Positions 44,816 to 54,268 of a stretch of 64,000 bases of DNA are shown here, piece by piece (the stretch's first letter is position 1; every line of letters starts with the position of its first letter). The position numbers and the translations under genes were made by a program. This stretch comes from an uncultured bacterium (GTDB lineage: Bacteria > Myxococcota_A > Polyangia > Polyangiales > Houyiibacteriaceae). The DNA lies in contig CALJDU010000032.1 of the NCBI GenBank assembly GCA_938024995.1, positions 1 through 64,000 on the forward strand. The letters run 5' to 3'. Under the pieces are notes generated by a model. That model was not told the origin of the DNA. It did not search any database and worked only from the letters and a program-made list of their open reading frames with translations.

Positions 44816-46108
44816 ATGACGCGAACGCACACCCTGGCACAAACGGCTCTTCTGGTTTCCTTGACGATGATCGCGGCTTGCGCCGACAGTCATCAGTTCG
44901 AAATCCCCGCAGGATGCGAGGTCACACGCGCCGCGCTCGACTGTCCGCGCTTCGCCGTGATCGGGGCTCCGATCACGGTCGAGGTACGACACAGCGCGCC
45001 AGGCTGCGGCGCGGGTGACTTTGAGACCGAGCTCATTCGGACGGGCGAGCGCGAGTTCGCCATCTCCTCTTTTGTCTGTGGAGCGGAGCCCGCCCCCGGG
45101 AGCACCTGCTTCGAGGCGCGCGAAGAGGTCTCCCTCACCGGCATCGAGGAGCTCGGGATCTACGTCATCACGGCAGGCGACGCCTCTTGCGAGATCGACA
45201 TCGGGCGCGCGTCCATTCCCTCCCCGACCCTTCCCAGCGAAGTCCTCAGCCTGGAGTGCCCTGCTTCTGTTTATGAAGACGAGGTCATCACGCTGGGAGT
45301 GTTCCACAGTGATGGTCAGTGCTGCGATGAAGCAGAGGCGCGGGTCAGCGTCCGAGAAGCGGGAGACATCACCATGCTCGATCCCCAGATCGTCGAGGCC
45401 TCCGGATGTCACAGCGGGCGCTCGTGTGAGGCGTACCTCAACCTCGTCGAGATCGCGCCGCGACCTCCCGGCTCGTACGAGTTCCGCGGGGCCCGCGGCA
45501 GCGACGTGTCGTGTGTCGTCGACGTGCTCCCGCTGTCGCCCATGGAGTGCGAAGTGTTGGAGCCCGACCAAGTTTTCGCTCCCCACGTCGTGCTCTTCCC
45601 ACAACCGGTCGAGACCACGTTGCTCTCGTACGAGAGCGTCGGCTGCGGCTGTCTCCCAACGTCGACGCCGGACCGCGAGATCGCGATCTGCGACCTCGAA
45701 GAATGCATCTCTGAACCGTGCGTTGATCCTGGATATGGCGTTCACCTCCGCGAGGCGGCGCCCATCGGAACGTTCCGTCGTACTGGCCAGCGCGACATCG
45801 AGGTGGTCGAGACCCTCGAGGGTTGCCGACCAATCGAGGTGACGATGGCGAACGTCGTCGAGCCCCCCGCGGTCAACAGTGACGGCCCGCTTCCCCGCTG
45901 GCTCGCGGTGACGGTTCTGGATCACATCACCTGCCCCGACCCGCGCCCGCTCCCCGCGATGCGTCAGGTCGACGGAGGGCTCGAGGCCGTCTCATGTACG
46001 GCGAATCTCGACATTTGCTTCCCGGCGCCCTTCGAGGTCACCACGTACTATCCGCTCGGGACCGGTCACGGGGTCCTCGAGGTCAACGGAACACCGATCG
46101 AGTTCTGA
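44816..46108 (+). CDS. Cysteine-rich lipoprotein of unknown function
   Basis: This 430-residue protein has a lipoprotein signal (TALLVSLTMIAAC, about Cys21) and about 25 cysteines spread over beta-rich repeats (for example APGCGAGDFETELIRTGEREFAI, CPASVYEDEVITLGVFH, SPMECEVLEPDQVFAP). The repeating pattern of about 85-100 residues suggests four or five Ig-like disulphide-bonded domains. It begins 41 bases after the sigma-54-linked gene and could share its transcript. It converges with the FIST gene six bases away. No family was recognised. Confidence 0.7.
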   Translation: MTRTHTLAQTALLVSLTMIAACADSHQFEIPAGCEVTRAALDCPRFAVIGAPITVEVRHSAPGCGAGDFETELIRTGEREFAISSFVCGAEPAPGSTCFEAREEVSLTGIEELGIYVITAGDASCEIDIGRASIPSPTLPSEVLSLECPASVYEDEVITLGVFHSDGQCCDEAEARVSVREAGDITMLDPQIVEASGCHSGRSCEAYLNLVEIAPRPPGSYEFRGARGSDVSCVVDVLPLSPMECEVLEPDQVFAPHVVLFPQPVETTLLSYESVGCGCLPTSTPDREIAICDLEECISEPCVDPGYGVHLREAAPIGTFRRTGQRDIEVVETLEGCRPIEVTMANVVEPPAVNSDGPLPRWLAVTVLDHITCPDPRPLPAMRQVDGGLEAVSCTANLDICFPAPFEVTTYYPLGTGHGVLEVNGTPIEF

Positions 46109-46114
46109 TGTTCG

Positions 46115-47200
46115 TTACGACGGAGCGTAGATGACCGCGATGACCCCCGCGCCGCCAAACGTTTGCGCCCGATCCTCGATGGTGGCGTACTCCGCGCTCG
46201 ACCGCACACCGACAAACGGGAGCTTCAGGTGCGCCCGCAGGATTCGCGGGTCGACGTGCGCATCTTCGTAGAGGCGACGACCGCGCGCCAAGCTGTCCAG
46301 GTAGACCGCTGCGATCGCGACCCCTCCAGCCAGTCGATGCGTCACGTCATAAATCGCGCGCTGGAGGTCGCGACGTCCTTGCTGCGCATCGACGATCGCG
46401 AACGAGATCACGTCGCCGACTTCCACCGCGCCGAGGTGCAGCCCCGAACAGTCAGGGTCGAGACCCCCGATGTAGCGAACGGTCACGCGCTCTTCGCCTT
46501 CGCTTCGATGGAGAACGAAGACCTGCTGTCGTTCCTTGTCCTGCATCGCGCGGGTCAGCTGCTCTAGCGCGGGGAGACCGCCGAGCTGCGTCACGTAGGG
46601 CCCCTCAACCCCTTCGATCACGAGCTCGTCGCTGATCGGCACCTGACCAATCGTTGGCTCAAGCGCGAGCCGCATTCCGCCGTCGATCCGGAGCGCGAGT
46701 GATTGGCCCAGCTCAAAGTCCTGACCTGGGTTGGCGCCGCCCATTTGCATGGCGGTGTCCATCCTCGCACCGACGAACATGGAGTGACCGATGCCTTCCC
46801 GAAACTCCTCGAGCGCGGGCAACGTGGTCCGCGCGAAGAGGAACGCCGAGCGCGCGGGTCGGTGGCGCAGGCTCTCCCCAAGCATCCCGAGCTCGCTATC
46901 TTCGCGGACCGCGAGCGTCGACGGGATGTCAAGCGCGAGGAGGGTCACCGCGGCGACACCCTCCGTCTCCCCCGCGGGCGCCAAGATACCCGGGGAACCA
47001 ACCACCGCGACGGTCGCCTCAGGCGCGCGTTCACGGATCCCTTCCGCGATCGCCGCGATCGCTTGGCCATGTGATGCGGAGCCAAACGCGATGACCGTCT
47101 TGATGTTCCGGAGCGACGATCCCGCCTCAGACATTGCCTCTTTCCCAGCAAGTCTCGCGTCTGCGTTGGCGGAAGAAGCGACTGATGCGCGTTCGCTCAT
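46115..47200 (-). CDS. FIST-domain signal-sensing protein
   Basis: The ATG at 47200 gives a 361-residue protein with FIST N and FIST C segments: TVIAFGSASHGQAIAAIAEGIRE, AVVGSPGILA, FVGARMDTAMQMGG, LALRIDGGMRLALEPT, and a C-terminal part with VFVLHRSEGEERVTVRYIGG and DVISFAIVDAQQGRRDL. FIST domains are sensory modules often found beside signal-transduction genes and may bind small ligands such as amino acids. It is freestanding here and convergent with the lipoprotein gene, divergent from the MutS-like gene. The longer open frame to 47371 overlaps the divergent gene and is rejected. Confidence 0.8.
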   Translation of the reverse strand: MSERASVASSANADARLAGKEAMSEAGSSLRNIKTVIAFGSASHGQAIAAIAEGIRERAPEATVAVVGSPGILAPAGETEGVAAVTLLALDIPSTLAVREDSELGMLGESLRHRPARSAFLFARTTLPALEEFREGIGHSMFVGARMDTAMQMGGANPGQDFELGQSLALRIDGGMRLALEPTIGQVPISDELVIEGVEGPYVTQLGGLPALEQLTRAMQDKERQQVFVLHRSEGEERVTVRYIGGLDPDCSGLHLGAVEVGDVISFAIVDAQQGRRDLQRAIYDVTHRLAGGVAIAAVYLDSLARGRRLYEDAHVDPRILRAHLKLPFVGVRSSAEYATIEDRAQTFGGAGVIAVIYAPS

Positions 47201-47263
47201 CGCGCGGAGCATATCGGGAAAACAGCCGAAGCGTCCGGCTTGAATGAAGATCCAGCTGTTGCG

Positions 47264-49123
47264 ATGCGAATTGAAGGTCCGTACGTTCCCGCGGTGGAAC
47301 GCATTGAGCATCACGGCCGCGAGATCGAACGTTTCCAAAAGGCTGCCGATGAGGACGCCAAAAAGGCGCACGTCATCTCGATCGCGCGCCTCGCCTCTTT
47401 CCTAGGCGCCGTGATCCTCATCGGCGCGGGCTTCAGCCAAGGCTCCGAGCTACTCCTCGGGGCGGGCGGCGCGACCTCTTTGGTCTTCTTCTTCCTCGTC
47501 GCGATGCACGCCACGGTCATCGATCGCGAGCGCGCAAAGCTGGCGCGCCGGGATGTGCACGACCGTCACAAGAGACGCTTGACCGATGCTTGGCAAGATC
47601 TCCCAACCTCGGTGGTCGCGCCGGAGCAGCACCCCTACGCGGGCGACATCGATCTCTTCGGACCGGGTTCACTCATGCAGCGGGTCGACACCACGCACAC
47701 CTTGCGAGGCGAGACCTTGCTCGCCGCTTGGCTTTGCGCACCCGCCCCCCGAGACGTCGTCAAAGCGCGACAAGCCGCGGTCCGAGAGCTCTCCGAAGAC
47801 GAGGAGCTCTGTCGCGAGCTCGAGGTCGCGGGGCGGGTCCAAGGCAAAGGTAAGCTGGACGCCGCGCCCTTCCTTCAGTTCATCAGGCGTGAGCGGACGT
47901 TCCGCCGACCGTGGCTGATGCCGCTGATCCATCTCTTCCCGCTGACCGTCCTCGGTCTCTTCGTCGCCTCGCACTACGGATTGGTCGCGAGTCGCTATGC
48001 CTGGATCGCGCTCCTGGTGCAGACGACGTTCGCGCTGGCGATGTCCAAGGAGACCCTGCCCGCCTTCGAGCTCATCGCCGCCCGTCGCGGGTACGTCGAA
48101 GCGTTCGCCCGCTTGCTCAAGGTCGCGTACGCCGCCGACCTCAAGTCGCCGCTGCTGCTCGACCTCAAGCGCCGCGTCGCGATCGATGGACGGACGCCTT
48201 CGGCGTACATGGGGCGACTGGATCGCTGGGCCGGTTTCGCTGAGTTCTACACACAGTTCCCGGTTCACTTTTTCGTCAACATCGCGACCCTCTGGGACCT
48301 CCATGTCCTCTATCGCTTGGAGCGGTGGACCGAAGAGATCGGTGGAGGACTGGAGGACGCGCTCGATGCGCTCGCGGAGCTTGAGGCGCTCGCGTCGTTC
48401 GCTTCTCTTTTGCGCGACGACGACGACGCCACGCTCCCCTCGATCGAAGACCCCGGTCACGCGCTCAGCGCGGAGGGGCTGGCACATCCGCTCTTGCCGA
48501 GTGATCGCCGCGTCGCCAACGACTTCGTGATGCCCAACGCCTGCTCGCTCGTGATCGTCACCGGCTCCAACATGGCCGGGAAGAGCACCCTCTTGCGCTC
48601 GGTCGGGCTCAGCATCGCGCTCACGTTCGCGGGAGGTCCGGTCCTCGCGCGTGAGCTCTCCCTTGCGCCGATGCGACTGCGCGCCAGCATGCGCGTCGAT
48701 GACGACCTCCAACGCGGGGCGAGCTACTTCCACGCCGAGCTGCAGAAGCTCCGCACCGTGGTCGCCGAGGCCGAGGCCGCGCCGCCGCTTTTCTTCCTTC
48801 TGGACGAGCTCCTGCGCGGAACCAACGCGCGCGCCCGACACATCGGAGCGCGCGCCGTGATCGAGCATCTGCTCGATCGTGGTGGTGCGGGGATCACGGC
48901 CACCCACGACATCGCGCTCTCCAAGCTGGAAGACGAACGCGAGCACATCCGCAACGTGCACTTCACAGACGTGATGCGCGACGGCGAGATGCTCTTTGAT
49001 TACACCCTCCGGGACGGAGTCGTGAAGACCAGCAACGCCCTCCGGCTGCTCGGGATGGCCGGGATCGCGGTGCCGGATGACGACTCCCTCGCCCCTATCA
49101 GCGACGCCCCGGCGCCCGCCTGA
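47264..49123 (+). CDS. Membrane-anchored MutS-like ATPase
   Basis: This 619-residue protein has two TM pairs (about 32-80 and 215-260), a helical middle like the MutS core/lever domain, and a C-terminal MutS ATPase: Walker A VTGSNMAGKST (about 435), LRASMRVDDDLQRGASYFHAEL, Walker B FFLLDELLRGTN and TATHDIALSKL. The mismatch-recognition and connector domains of MutS are absent, so this is not a canonical repair protein. Such TM-containing MutS homologues are seen in several phyla without known function. A TTG at 47240 would add eight residues; ATG 47264 is preferred. Confidence 0.85.
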   Translation: MRIEGPYVPAVERIEHHGREIERFQKAADEDAKKAHVISIARLASFLGAVILIGAGFSQGSELLLGAGGATSLVFFFLVAMHATVIDRERAKLARRDVHDRHKRRLTDAWQDLPTSVVAPEQHPYAGDIDLFGPGSLMQRVDTTHTLRGETLLAAWLCAPAPRDVVKARQAAVRELSEDEELCRELEVAGRVQGKGKLDAAPFLQFIRRERTFRRPWLMPLIHLFPLTVLGLFVASHYGLVASRYAWIALLVQTTFALAMSKETLPAFELIAARRGYVEAFARLLKVAYAADLKSPLLLDLKRRVAIDGRTPSAYMGRLDRWAGFAEFYTQFPVHFFVNIATLWDLHVLYRLERWTEEIGGGLEDALDALAELEALASFASLLRDDDDATLPSIEDPGHALSAEGLAHPLLPSDRRVANDFVMPNACSLVIVTGSNMAGKSTLLRSVGLSIALTFAGGPVLARELSLAPMRLRASMRVDDDLQRGASYFHAELQKLRTVVAEAEAAPPLFFLLDELLRGTNARARHIGARAVIEHLLDRGGAGITATHDIALSKLEDEREHIRNVHFTDVMRDGEMLFDYTLRDGVVKTSNALRLLGMAGIAVPDDDSLAPISDAPAPA

Positions 49124-49200
49124 CGGCGTAATCTCTTCTCGGAGCCTGCGAGGCGCGATCTCTGCCCCACGCGCGCCGGAACGCGATAAACTACCGCCGC

Positions 49201-52200
49201 ATGTCGCGCGACTACCTCGAGGGGCTCTCTCAACTTCACGAGATCGGATCGCTAGAAGAACGTCGCGCGATTTGGAGACAGAGCCTCGTGACGCTCGCGA
49301 ACGCCATCGGCGATCAGCGACGACCGGTTCCGCTCGAGGGTCTTGATCCCGAACAACTGATCAAGAGCGTTCGGGTCGCGATCGAGGAGGACCTGATCGA
49401 TGAGATCGACTTCCTCTCTCCGCCCGCGAGCGCGGTCGCGATCTACGAGCTCGCGACCGCGTTACCCCCGGGCGCCGAGAAGCGAACCCTGGGGCGACGG
49501 GTTATCCGTAACCTCCGACGCGGTGACGGTTCCACGTTCGTCGCGGTGGCGACGCAGCTCGCGCTCGGTTCGCGTCGCCTCCTGAGCGGCGCTTCGGTTC
49601 GTGCGCGCGTCGCGCTCTCGCTCGACCTCCCGATCGGGACGGGGACGCGCGCAGACGAGCTGGCGCTCGCCCTCATCTCGCGACGCGATCTCGCTCATGA
49701 GTGGCTCCGCGTCCCCGCGGCGGGGTCGCTTCCCTCCCGTCGGCTCGCGGCGCGCCTCCTTGAACGCGCCGCCCGAGAAGCGGCGCGCCGAGCGGTCGAC
49801 GGCGACGACACGGGTGTGCGGGTGTTCCAAACGCGAACCGTGGAGTTCGCCTGGAACCGGCTGCTGAGCGACCGCGAGTCACTCGTTTGGCGCCACGTCG
49901 CGGCCGCGCGGGGGCTGCTCTCGGTCGCTGTAAAAGAGCTGGGCGATCAGATCATCCAGAACCTCGACCCTTCCCTCTCGATCACGGAGTGGCGACGCGC
50001 GGCGGCGTCTCTTGGCGCCAGTATCGCGGTCCGACCGGAAGCAGCGCTGACGGAGTGCGAGCGTCTGCTGAACGGACCGCTTGTTCGGAGAGATCGCGGG
50101 ATCGCCGCCGCGATGATTTTCGGTCTCCCGCGGGCGGCGGAGATGTATCCGGACTCGGTCGAGAGCTTGTTGGAACACCTCGTGCGGACCGGCGGTATCG
50201 AGGCCGCCGAAGCGCTCGTAGAGCTTCGCAACGAACGCATCCAGAGCGGCTTCGGTGATTGGGCCGCGCGGCGCGCCCGTGCGCAGATCCGAGAGGCGAT
50301 GGACCTCGCGCGTTCCACCGACGATGGGCTGGCAGCGCTGATGCAGTCCATCGCGGACGACCTCACGCCCAATCCGGAACAGCCGACCCTTCGTCAGATG
50401 CTCTGGACCGCTATGGATGCGTTTGTGGAGCGCGGCGCCGAGGAAGCGTTTCACTTGGGCCAAGACGTGCTCAGCGCGGTCGAAGCCAAGCTGGCGTTGT
50501 TGGAACGGTGCACCGACGAGGAGCGGAGCCTGCGACAGAGCTCCTTCCGCGCGCTCCGTGAGCTTGACCTCGCGATCCTCGAACGAGACACGCTCGCGAA
50601 CCTGCTCATCCTCGGGGGCCCATCGGCGGATCCCCGCGAGACCGCGCGACCGCTCGGCGACATCTTCCAGCGCTTGACCAACTGGTTGGTGATCCACGAG
50701 GGCGATCCGATCTTGGATGAAGAGCATCCCCACACGACCCAACGCGCGCGGCGTCTCCGAACGATCCTCCACAACGTCGACGCGGACGGCGAGCATGTCG
50801 ACGACCGCGCGGACCTGCTCAAACACCGACGCCTCTTGGCGGCGAATGTGCTCTTCGATCGAACCAAGCTCGACCAATCCAGCATGCTCCGGCGAACGCT
50901 CTGCGCGGCGGCGGGTCGAGCGGGAGACGCGCTCGTTCGAGAAGGCGTCGCGGAGGTGTCGGACGTTGTCCTCGCGGTCGGCCGCTCCACGCGCTCGCAT
51001 CACGACGTGGTCGCGATCGCTGAGTCCTCGATGGTCCCTGACGTCGAGTCCGCGCTGCTCGCCTATGCAGATCTAGAGCGAGCGCTGGAGCGGTCCAACG
51101 AGCGAGGCGGAACGCGTGACGTTTACGGCGCGATGAAGAAGCTCGCCCAGCGGCTCCCGATCGCGCTCTCCCCGCGCGTCGAGGCCCTCCGGGCGACGCT
51201 CGCGGATCTCGCGCGCGCGCTGAACACCCTCGGGACCTCCGCCTCGCTCACCGAGATCGTCGAGAACCAAGACTCCCCCTTGGCGTCGCTGGAGTCCGCG
51301 CTCGACGCGCTCGACCTCCTCTTGGTGGGCGCCGATCGCAGGCTCGGTCGAAAGACGAGCCGGGGCGTGCCGACGTCCGGCCCCGCGATCCGGGCGCTGG
51401 GTGTCGAGGTGGAGCGCGCGCTCCGCGAAGAAGAAGGCGTGGACCTCGACGAAGCCGCGGGCGGCGCGACGGACGCGGTGCGGGTCGAGTACCCGCGGGC
51501 GATCGCGGAGACCGTAGCCCTCGCCCTGACCCATGTCGCGGACCTCCCCCGGACCACGCCGCTCCGCAAGCGCATCGAGTCGGTCCCGCTTCACTTGGTG
51601 ATGGAGTCGCCCTTGCCGTCCTGGATGCCCCCGGGCCGAACGCTGGGCGGCTTCTACGTGACCCGACCCATCGCGACCGGGGCGGTCGGGTCGGTGTTCG
51701 TCGCGCGACGCTTTCATGAGCGCACGCGCGAAGACGCCGAGCAGTTCGCGCTGAAGGTCCCAGAGTACACGGGAGCCGCCGCGCGGACGCTCTCGGAGGG
51801 GCGCTTCATGCAGCTCTTTCGAGAAGAAGCGGGCGCGCTTCTGTCGCTCCCCACGCACAGCAACATCGCGCGCTTCGTCACCTTTGACGCAGGCGCGCGG
51901 CCGAAGCCGATCCTCGTCATGGAGCTCGTCCAAGGCCAGAACCTGGAACGCATGCTCGAGACCCGCGACATGGATATGGCGCGCGCGCTTGAGCTGCTCG
52001 ATGGAATCAGCGCCGGCCTCGAGGCCATGCACTCGGTCGGCGTCGGGCACCTCGATCTCAAGCCGTCCAACATCATCATGCGCGACCAAGGCGAGCCCGT
52101 GCTCGTCGACTTCGGTCTCGCCGGGCGCAACATCCGCCCAGGTTGCGGGACCGCGGAGTATGGCGCGCCCGAGGTCTGGGGCGTACTCGACGATGACCAC

Positions 52201-52506
52201 ACTCGTGCGCTCCCTGCGGACGTCTACTCCTTCGCGTGTCTGAGCTACGAAATGATGACGGGCCGGGTTCTGTTTGATGGGCCCGATGATGTCGCGATGA
52301 TCACCAAACACGCGACCCACGACGGACTCCCGCAACCCGTCAACTGGATGACCACGGACCCGCGCACCAACGATCTCGCGCGGCTCCTCAAGTCCGCGCT
52401 AAGGCGGGACCCGGCAAAGCGAACCTCGATCGCGAACATGCGAAACGGCCTCGCCGAAATGCGCCCCATGCTCTCCCAGCTCCGCTGGCCCCTCGGCGCA
52501 GGCTAG
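49201..52506 (+). CDS. Ser/Thr protein kinase with a large N-terminal helical domain
   Basis: This 1101-residue protein has a eukaryotic-like kinase at the C-terminus (about 813-1095): the Gly loop is divergent (IATGAVGSV), then FALKVPEY (Lys about 851), ELVQGQNLE, HLDLKPSNII (catalytic loop, about 950) and VDFGLAG (about 969). The Gly loop and the HLD in place of HRD are non-standard, but Asp, Lys and Asn of the catalytic loop are present. The first 810 residues are alpha-helical, with HEAT/TPR-like repetition and no TM, so it may act as a scaffold. The kinase position at the C-terminus is uncommon. It ends at an intergenic repeat. Confidence 0.85.
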   Translation: MSRDYLEGLSQLHEIGSLEERRAIWRQSLVTLANAIGDQRRPVPLEGLDPEQLIKSVRVAIEEDLIDEIDFLSPPASAVAIYELATALPPGAEKRTLGRRVIRNLRRGDGSTFVAVATQLALGSRRLLSGASVRARVALSLDLPIGTGTRADELALALISRRDLAHEWLRVPAAGSLPSRRLAARLLERAAREAARRAVDGDDTGVRVFQTRTVEFAWNRLLSDRESLVWRHVAAARGLLSVAVKELGDQIIQNLDPSLSITEWRRAAASLGASIAVRPEAALTECERLLNGPLVRRDRGIAAAMIFGLPRAAEMYPDSVESLLEHLVRTGGIEAAEALVELRNERIQSGFGDWAARRARAQIREAMDLARSTDDGLAALMQSIADDLTPNPEQPTLRQMLWTAMDAFVERGAEEAFHLGQDVLSAVEAKLALLERCTDEERSLRQSSFRALRELDLAILERDTLANLLILGGPSADPRETARPLGDIFQRLTNWLVIHEGDPILDEEHPHTTQRARRLRTILHNVDADGEHVDDRADLLKHRRLLAANVLFDRTKLDQSSMLRRTLCAAAGRAGDALVREGVAEVSDVVLAVGRSTRSHHDVVAIAESSMVPDVESALLAYADLERALERSNERGGTRDVYGAMKKLAQRLPIALSPRVEALRATLADLARALNTLGTSASLTEIVENQDSPLASLESALDALDLLLVGADRRLGRKTSRGVPTSGPAIRALGVEVERALREEEGVDLDEAAGGATDAVRVEYPRAIAETVALALTHVADLPRTTPLRKRIESVPLHLVMESPLPSWMPPGRTLGGFYVTRPIATGAVGSVFVARRFHERTREDAEQFALKVPEYTGAAARTLSEGRFMQLFREEAGALLSLPTHSNIARFVTFDAGARPKPILVMELVQGQNLERMLETRDMDMARALELLDGISAGLEAMHSVGVGHLDLKPSNIIMRDQGEPVLVDFGLAGRNIRPGCGTAEYGAPEVWGVLDDDHTRALPADVYSFACLSYEMMTGRVLFDGPDDVAMITKHATHDGLPQPVNWMTTDPRTNDLARLLKSALRRDPAKRTSIANMRNGLAEMRPMLSQLRWPLGAG

Positions 52507-52586
52507 GCGGGATCGAAGTAGTCGTGAACGCATCAGCGACGGGCTCCAACGGAGACCGAAAGCGGCGTTCGCGCGGGAGCGCGCAA

Positions 52587-52645
52587 ATGAGCGAAGCGAA
52601 CGGTGGGTGAAGCGCCGAAGGCGCGAGGGTCTGCGACTCAGACCC
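52587..52645 (+). repeat. Diverged copy of the intergenic repeat core with a hairpin
   Basis: TGAGCGAAGCGAACG here is identical to the core of the repeats near 20955, and GAGGGTCTG...CAGACCC (52627-52633 and 52639-52645) forms a perfect 7-bp stem with a 5-base loop. It sits between two convergent genes and may also serve as a bidirectional terminator. Confidence 0.55.
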
Positions 52646-52668
52646 CCTAAAAGACAGCCCTAAAACGA

Positions 52669-54063
52669 CTAGAGCATCTGGTACGTCAGCGGCATATCGA
52701 GGCCCGCGAGTACGAACGCGCTCGGGACGTAGATCTCGGAGAGCGCGCCTGACATCGCCCGGATAAGCGCGCGGTCTCCTTGCTCGTGCGGGATGGTGTT
52801 CCCGAGTCGCTCAAAGTCGAACCCATTCACGTCGCGCCGACCTCGTCGGGAGCGCAGCTCGAACCCCGCCATCCGCACAAAGAGCTGCACCCGTGATCGC
52901 GGTCCGCGCTCCGACGGCCGGCGGTAGTCGACGCGCACGGAACGAAGGCCGCCATCAGGACCACGCGCGACGAGCGCCATCGGGTTTCCGGAAGCCTCGC
53001 GGACCGAGAGAATCGCGCGCGTGAAGATAAACGAGCGGACGCGCCGGGTCGTCGCGATACCGACCCGTCCGAGGTCTCCCCCTCCGCGAAGCATCGCGAC
53101 GACGTCATCAATCGCGCGTGGTCGCTCGGACACGCGTCCTCGGAGCCGCACGGACTCCATCTCGGGGAGAACCGGACCAGACAGCTGCGCCAGCGTGACC
53201 ACGCCGTCCTCGATCGTGACGCGCGGGACGCGTCCGAAAGAAACCGTCCGTGGGCCGACCAAGACGACCGTGTCGATCTCCGCGCTCGGCGCGTTCTGGT
53301 TGACCTCGACGAGATCGAACTCCAAGCGAGAACTCGGGCGCAGCTCAACGAACGCGATCCGGCTGCGATCGCGCGCGATCGTCGAAGCCAAGCGACGAAC
53401 CAAGGGATCACCGCCTGCGTCGGCTTCACGGAGCCGCTCCACGATGTGCTGTGCACGAACAATGGCGTGCATCGCCCGACGACCGCGCGCGTCAAACGGC
53501 GCGAAGGCGGGACGACACCCTTCCCCAGTTGGACACGGGTCATCGGCGAGCGCGGCGAGCGCGCTAATCGTAGAACCATCACGCGCCGCGATGGCGTCAC
53601 GGACTCGCTTCAGTACCAAGATACCTTCGCGTGACTCGGTGCTCCTACGCGCCGCGGGGACGCCTCCTGCCAACACGTCTAGCGTTCGCAGACCGTCCGC
53701 GGCGACCACGTCAAACGGCGCTTCGTTGAGGCTCTCGAGGTCCCGCCGCAACTGCGCGTGAAGCGTCTCGACTCCCGCTGCTCCGTACGCCTCCGCGACC
53801 CGCTGCGCCAACTCCTCGTCGCTTCGCCGCGCCGCCAGGACCAAGAAGTCGACCGCGACGTGCGCGCGCAGGTACTTCGCCTCGCGAACAGCTTCCCCAG
53901 AGAGCTCACGTTCGGCGAGCCGCGCGATGGTCCGCAGCGGTCTCTCACCACGGTACTCCGTCAAGCTCTCTCGCTCGGCGCGCAACGCTTCGCTCTGTGC
54001 TTGAGCGGGGCTCGCGCCCGCGACGAAATACGTGAAGAGCGCGAAAAGCAGAGGGACTCGCAT
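52669..54063 (-). CDS. Secreted protein of unknown function
   Basis: The ATG at 54063 gives a 464-residue protein with a signal peptide (RVPLLFALFTYFVAGASPAQAQ, AQA cleavage about residue 23). The N-terminal third is helical (AERESLTEYRGERPLRTIARLAEREL) and the rest is beta-rich (IDTVVLVGPRTVSFGRVPRVTIEDGVV). One cysteine pair (CPTGEGC) may be a disulphide. The longer frame to 54252 has no signal peptide and a different base composition, so it is rejected. No family was recognised. Confidence 0.7.
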   Translation of the reverse strand: MRVPLLFALFTYFVAGASPAQAQSEALRAERESLTEYRGERPLRTIARLAERELSGEAVREAKYLRAHVAVDFLVLAARRSDEELAQRVAEAYGAAGVETLHAQLRRDLESLNEAPFDVVAADGLRTLDVLAGGVPAARRSTESREGILVLKRVRDAIAARDGSTISALAALADDPCPTGEGCRPAFAPFDARGRRAMHAIVRAQHIVERLREADAGGDPLVRRLASTIARDRSRIAFVELRPSSRLEFDLVEVNQNAPSAEIDTVVLVGPRTVSFGRVPRVTIEDGVVTLAQLSGPVLPEMESVRLRGRVSERPRAIDDVVAMLRGGGDLGRVGIATTRRVRSFIFTRAILSVREASGNPMALVARGPDGGLRSVRVDYRRPSERGPRSRVQLFVRMAGFELRSRRGRRDVNGFDFERLGNTIPHEQGDRALIRAMSGALSEIYVPSAFVLAGLDMPLTYQML

Positions 54064-54268
54064 GCACCAAGAGTCCTCAACCAGCGAAACCGCGCAACTA
54101 CGAATCGATCCGACAGTGATGAGAGACACGTGCACCGGTCGGTTGAAGCGACGCTGGAACGAAGAGGATCGGAACAACCGGGTCGCACCCCCCAACGACT
54201 CACTTGTGAGTCTGTTGAACTCTAGCAAGAACGGGATCGAACGATCGTTCAACGCGAACTGTAATCAC

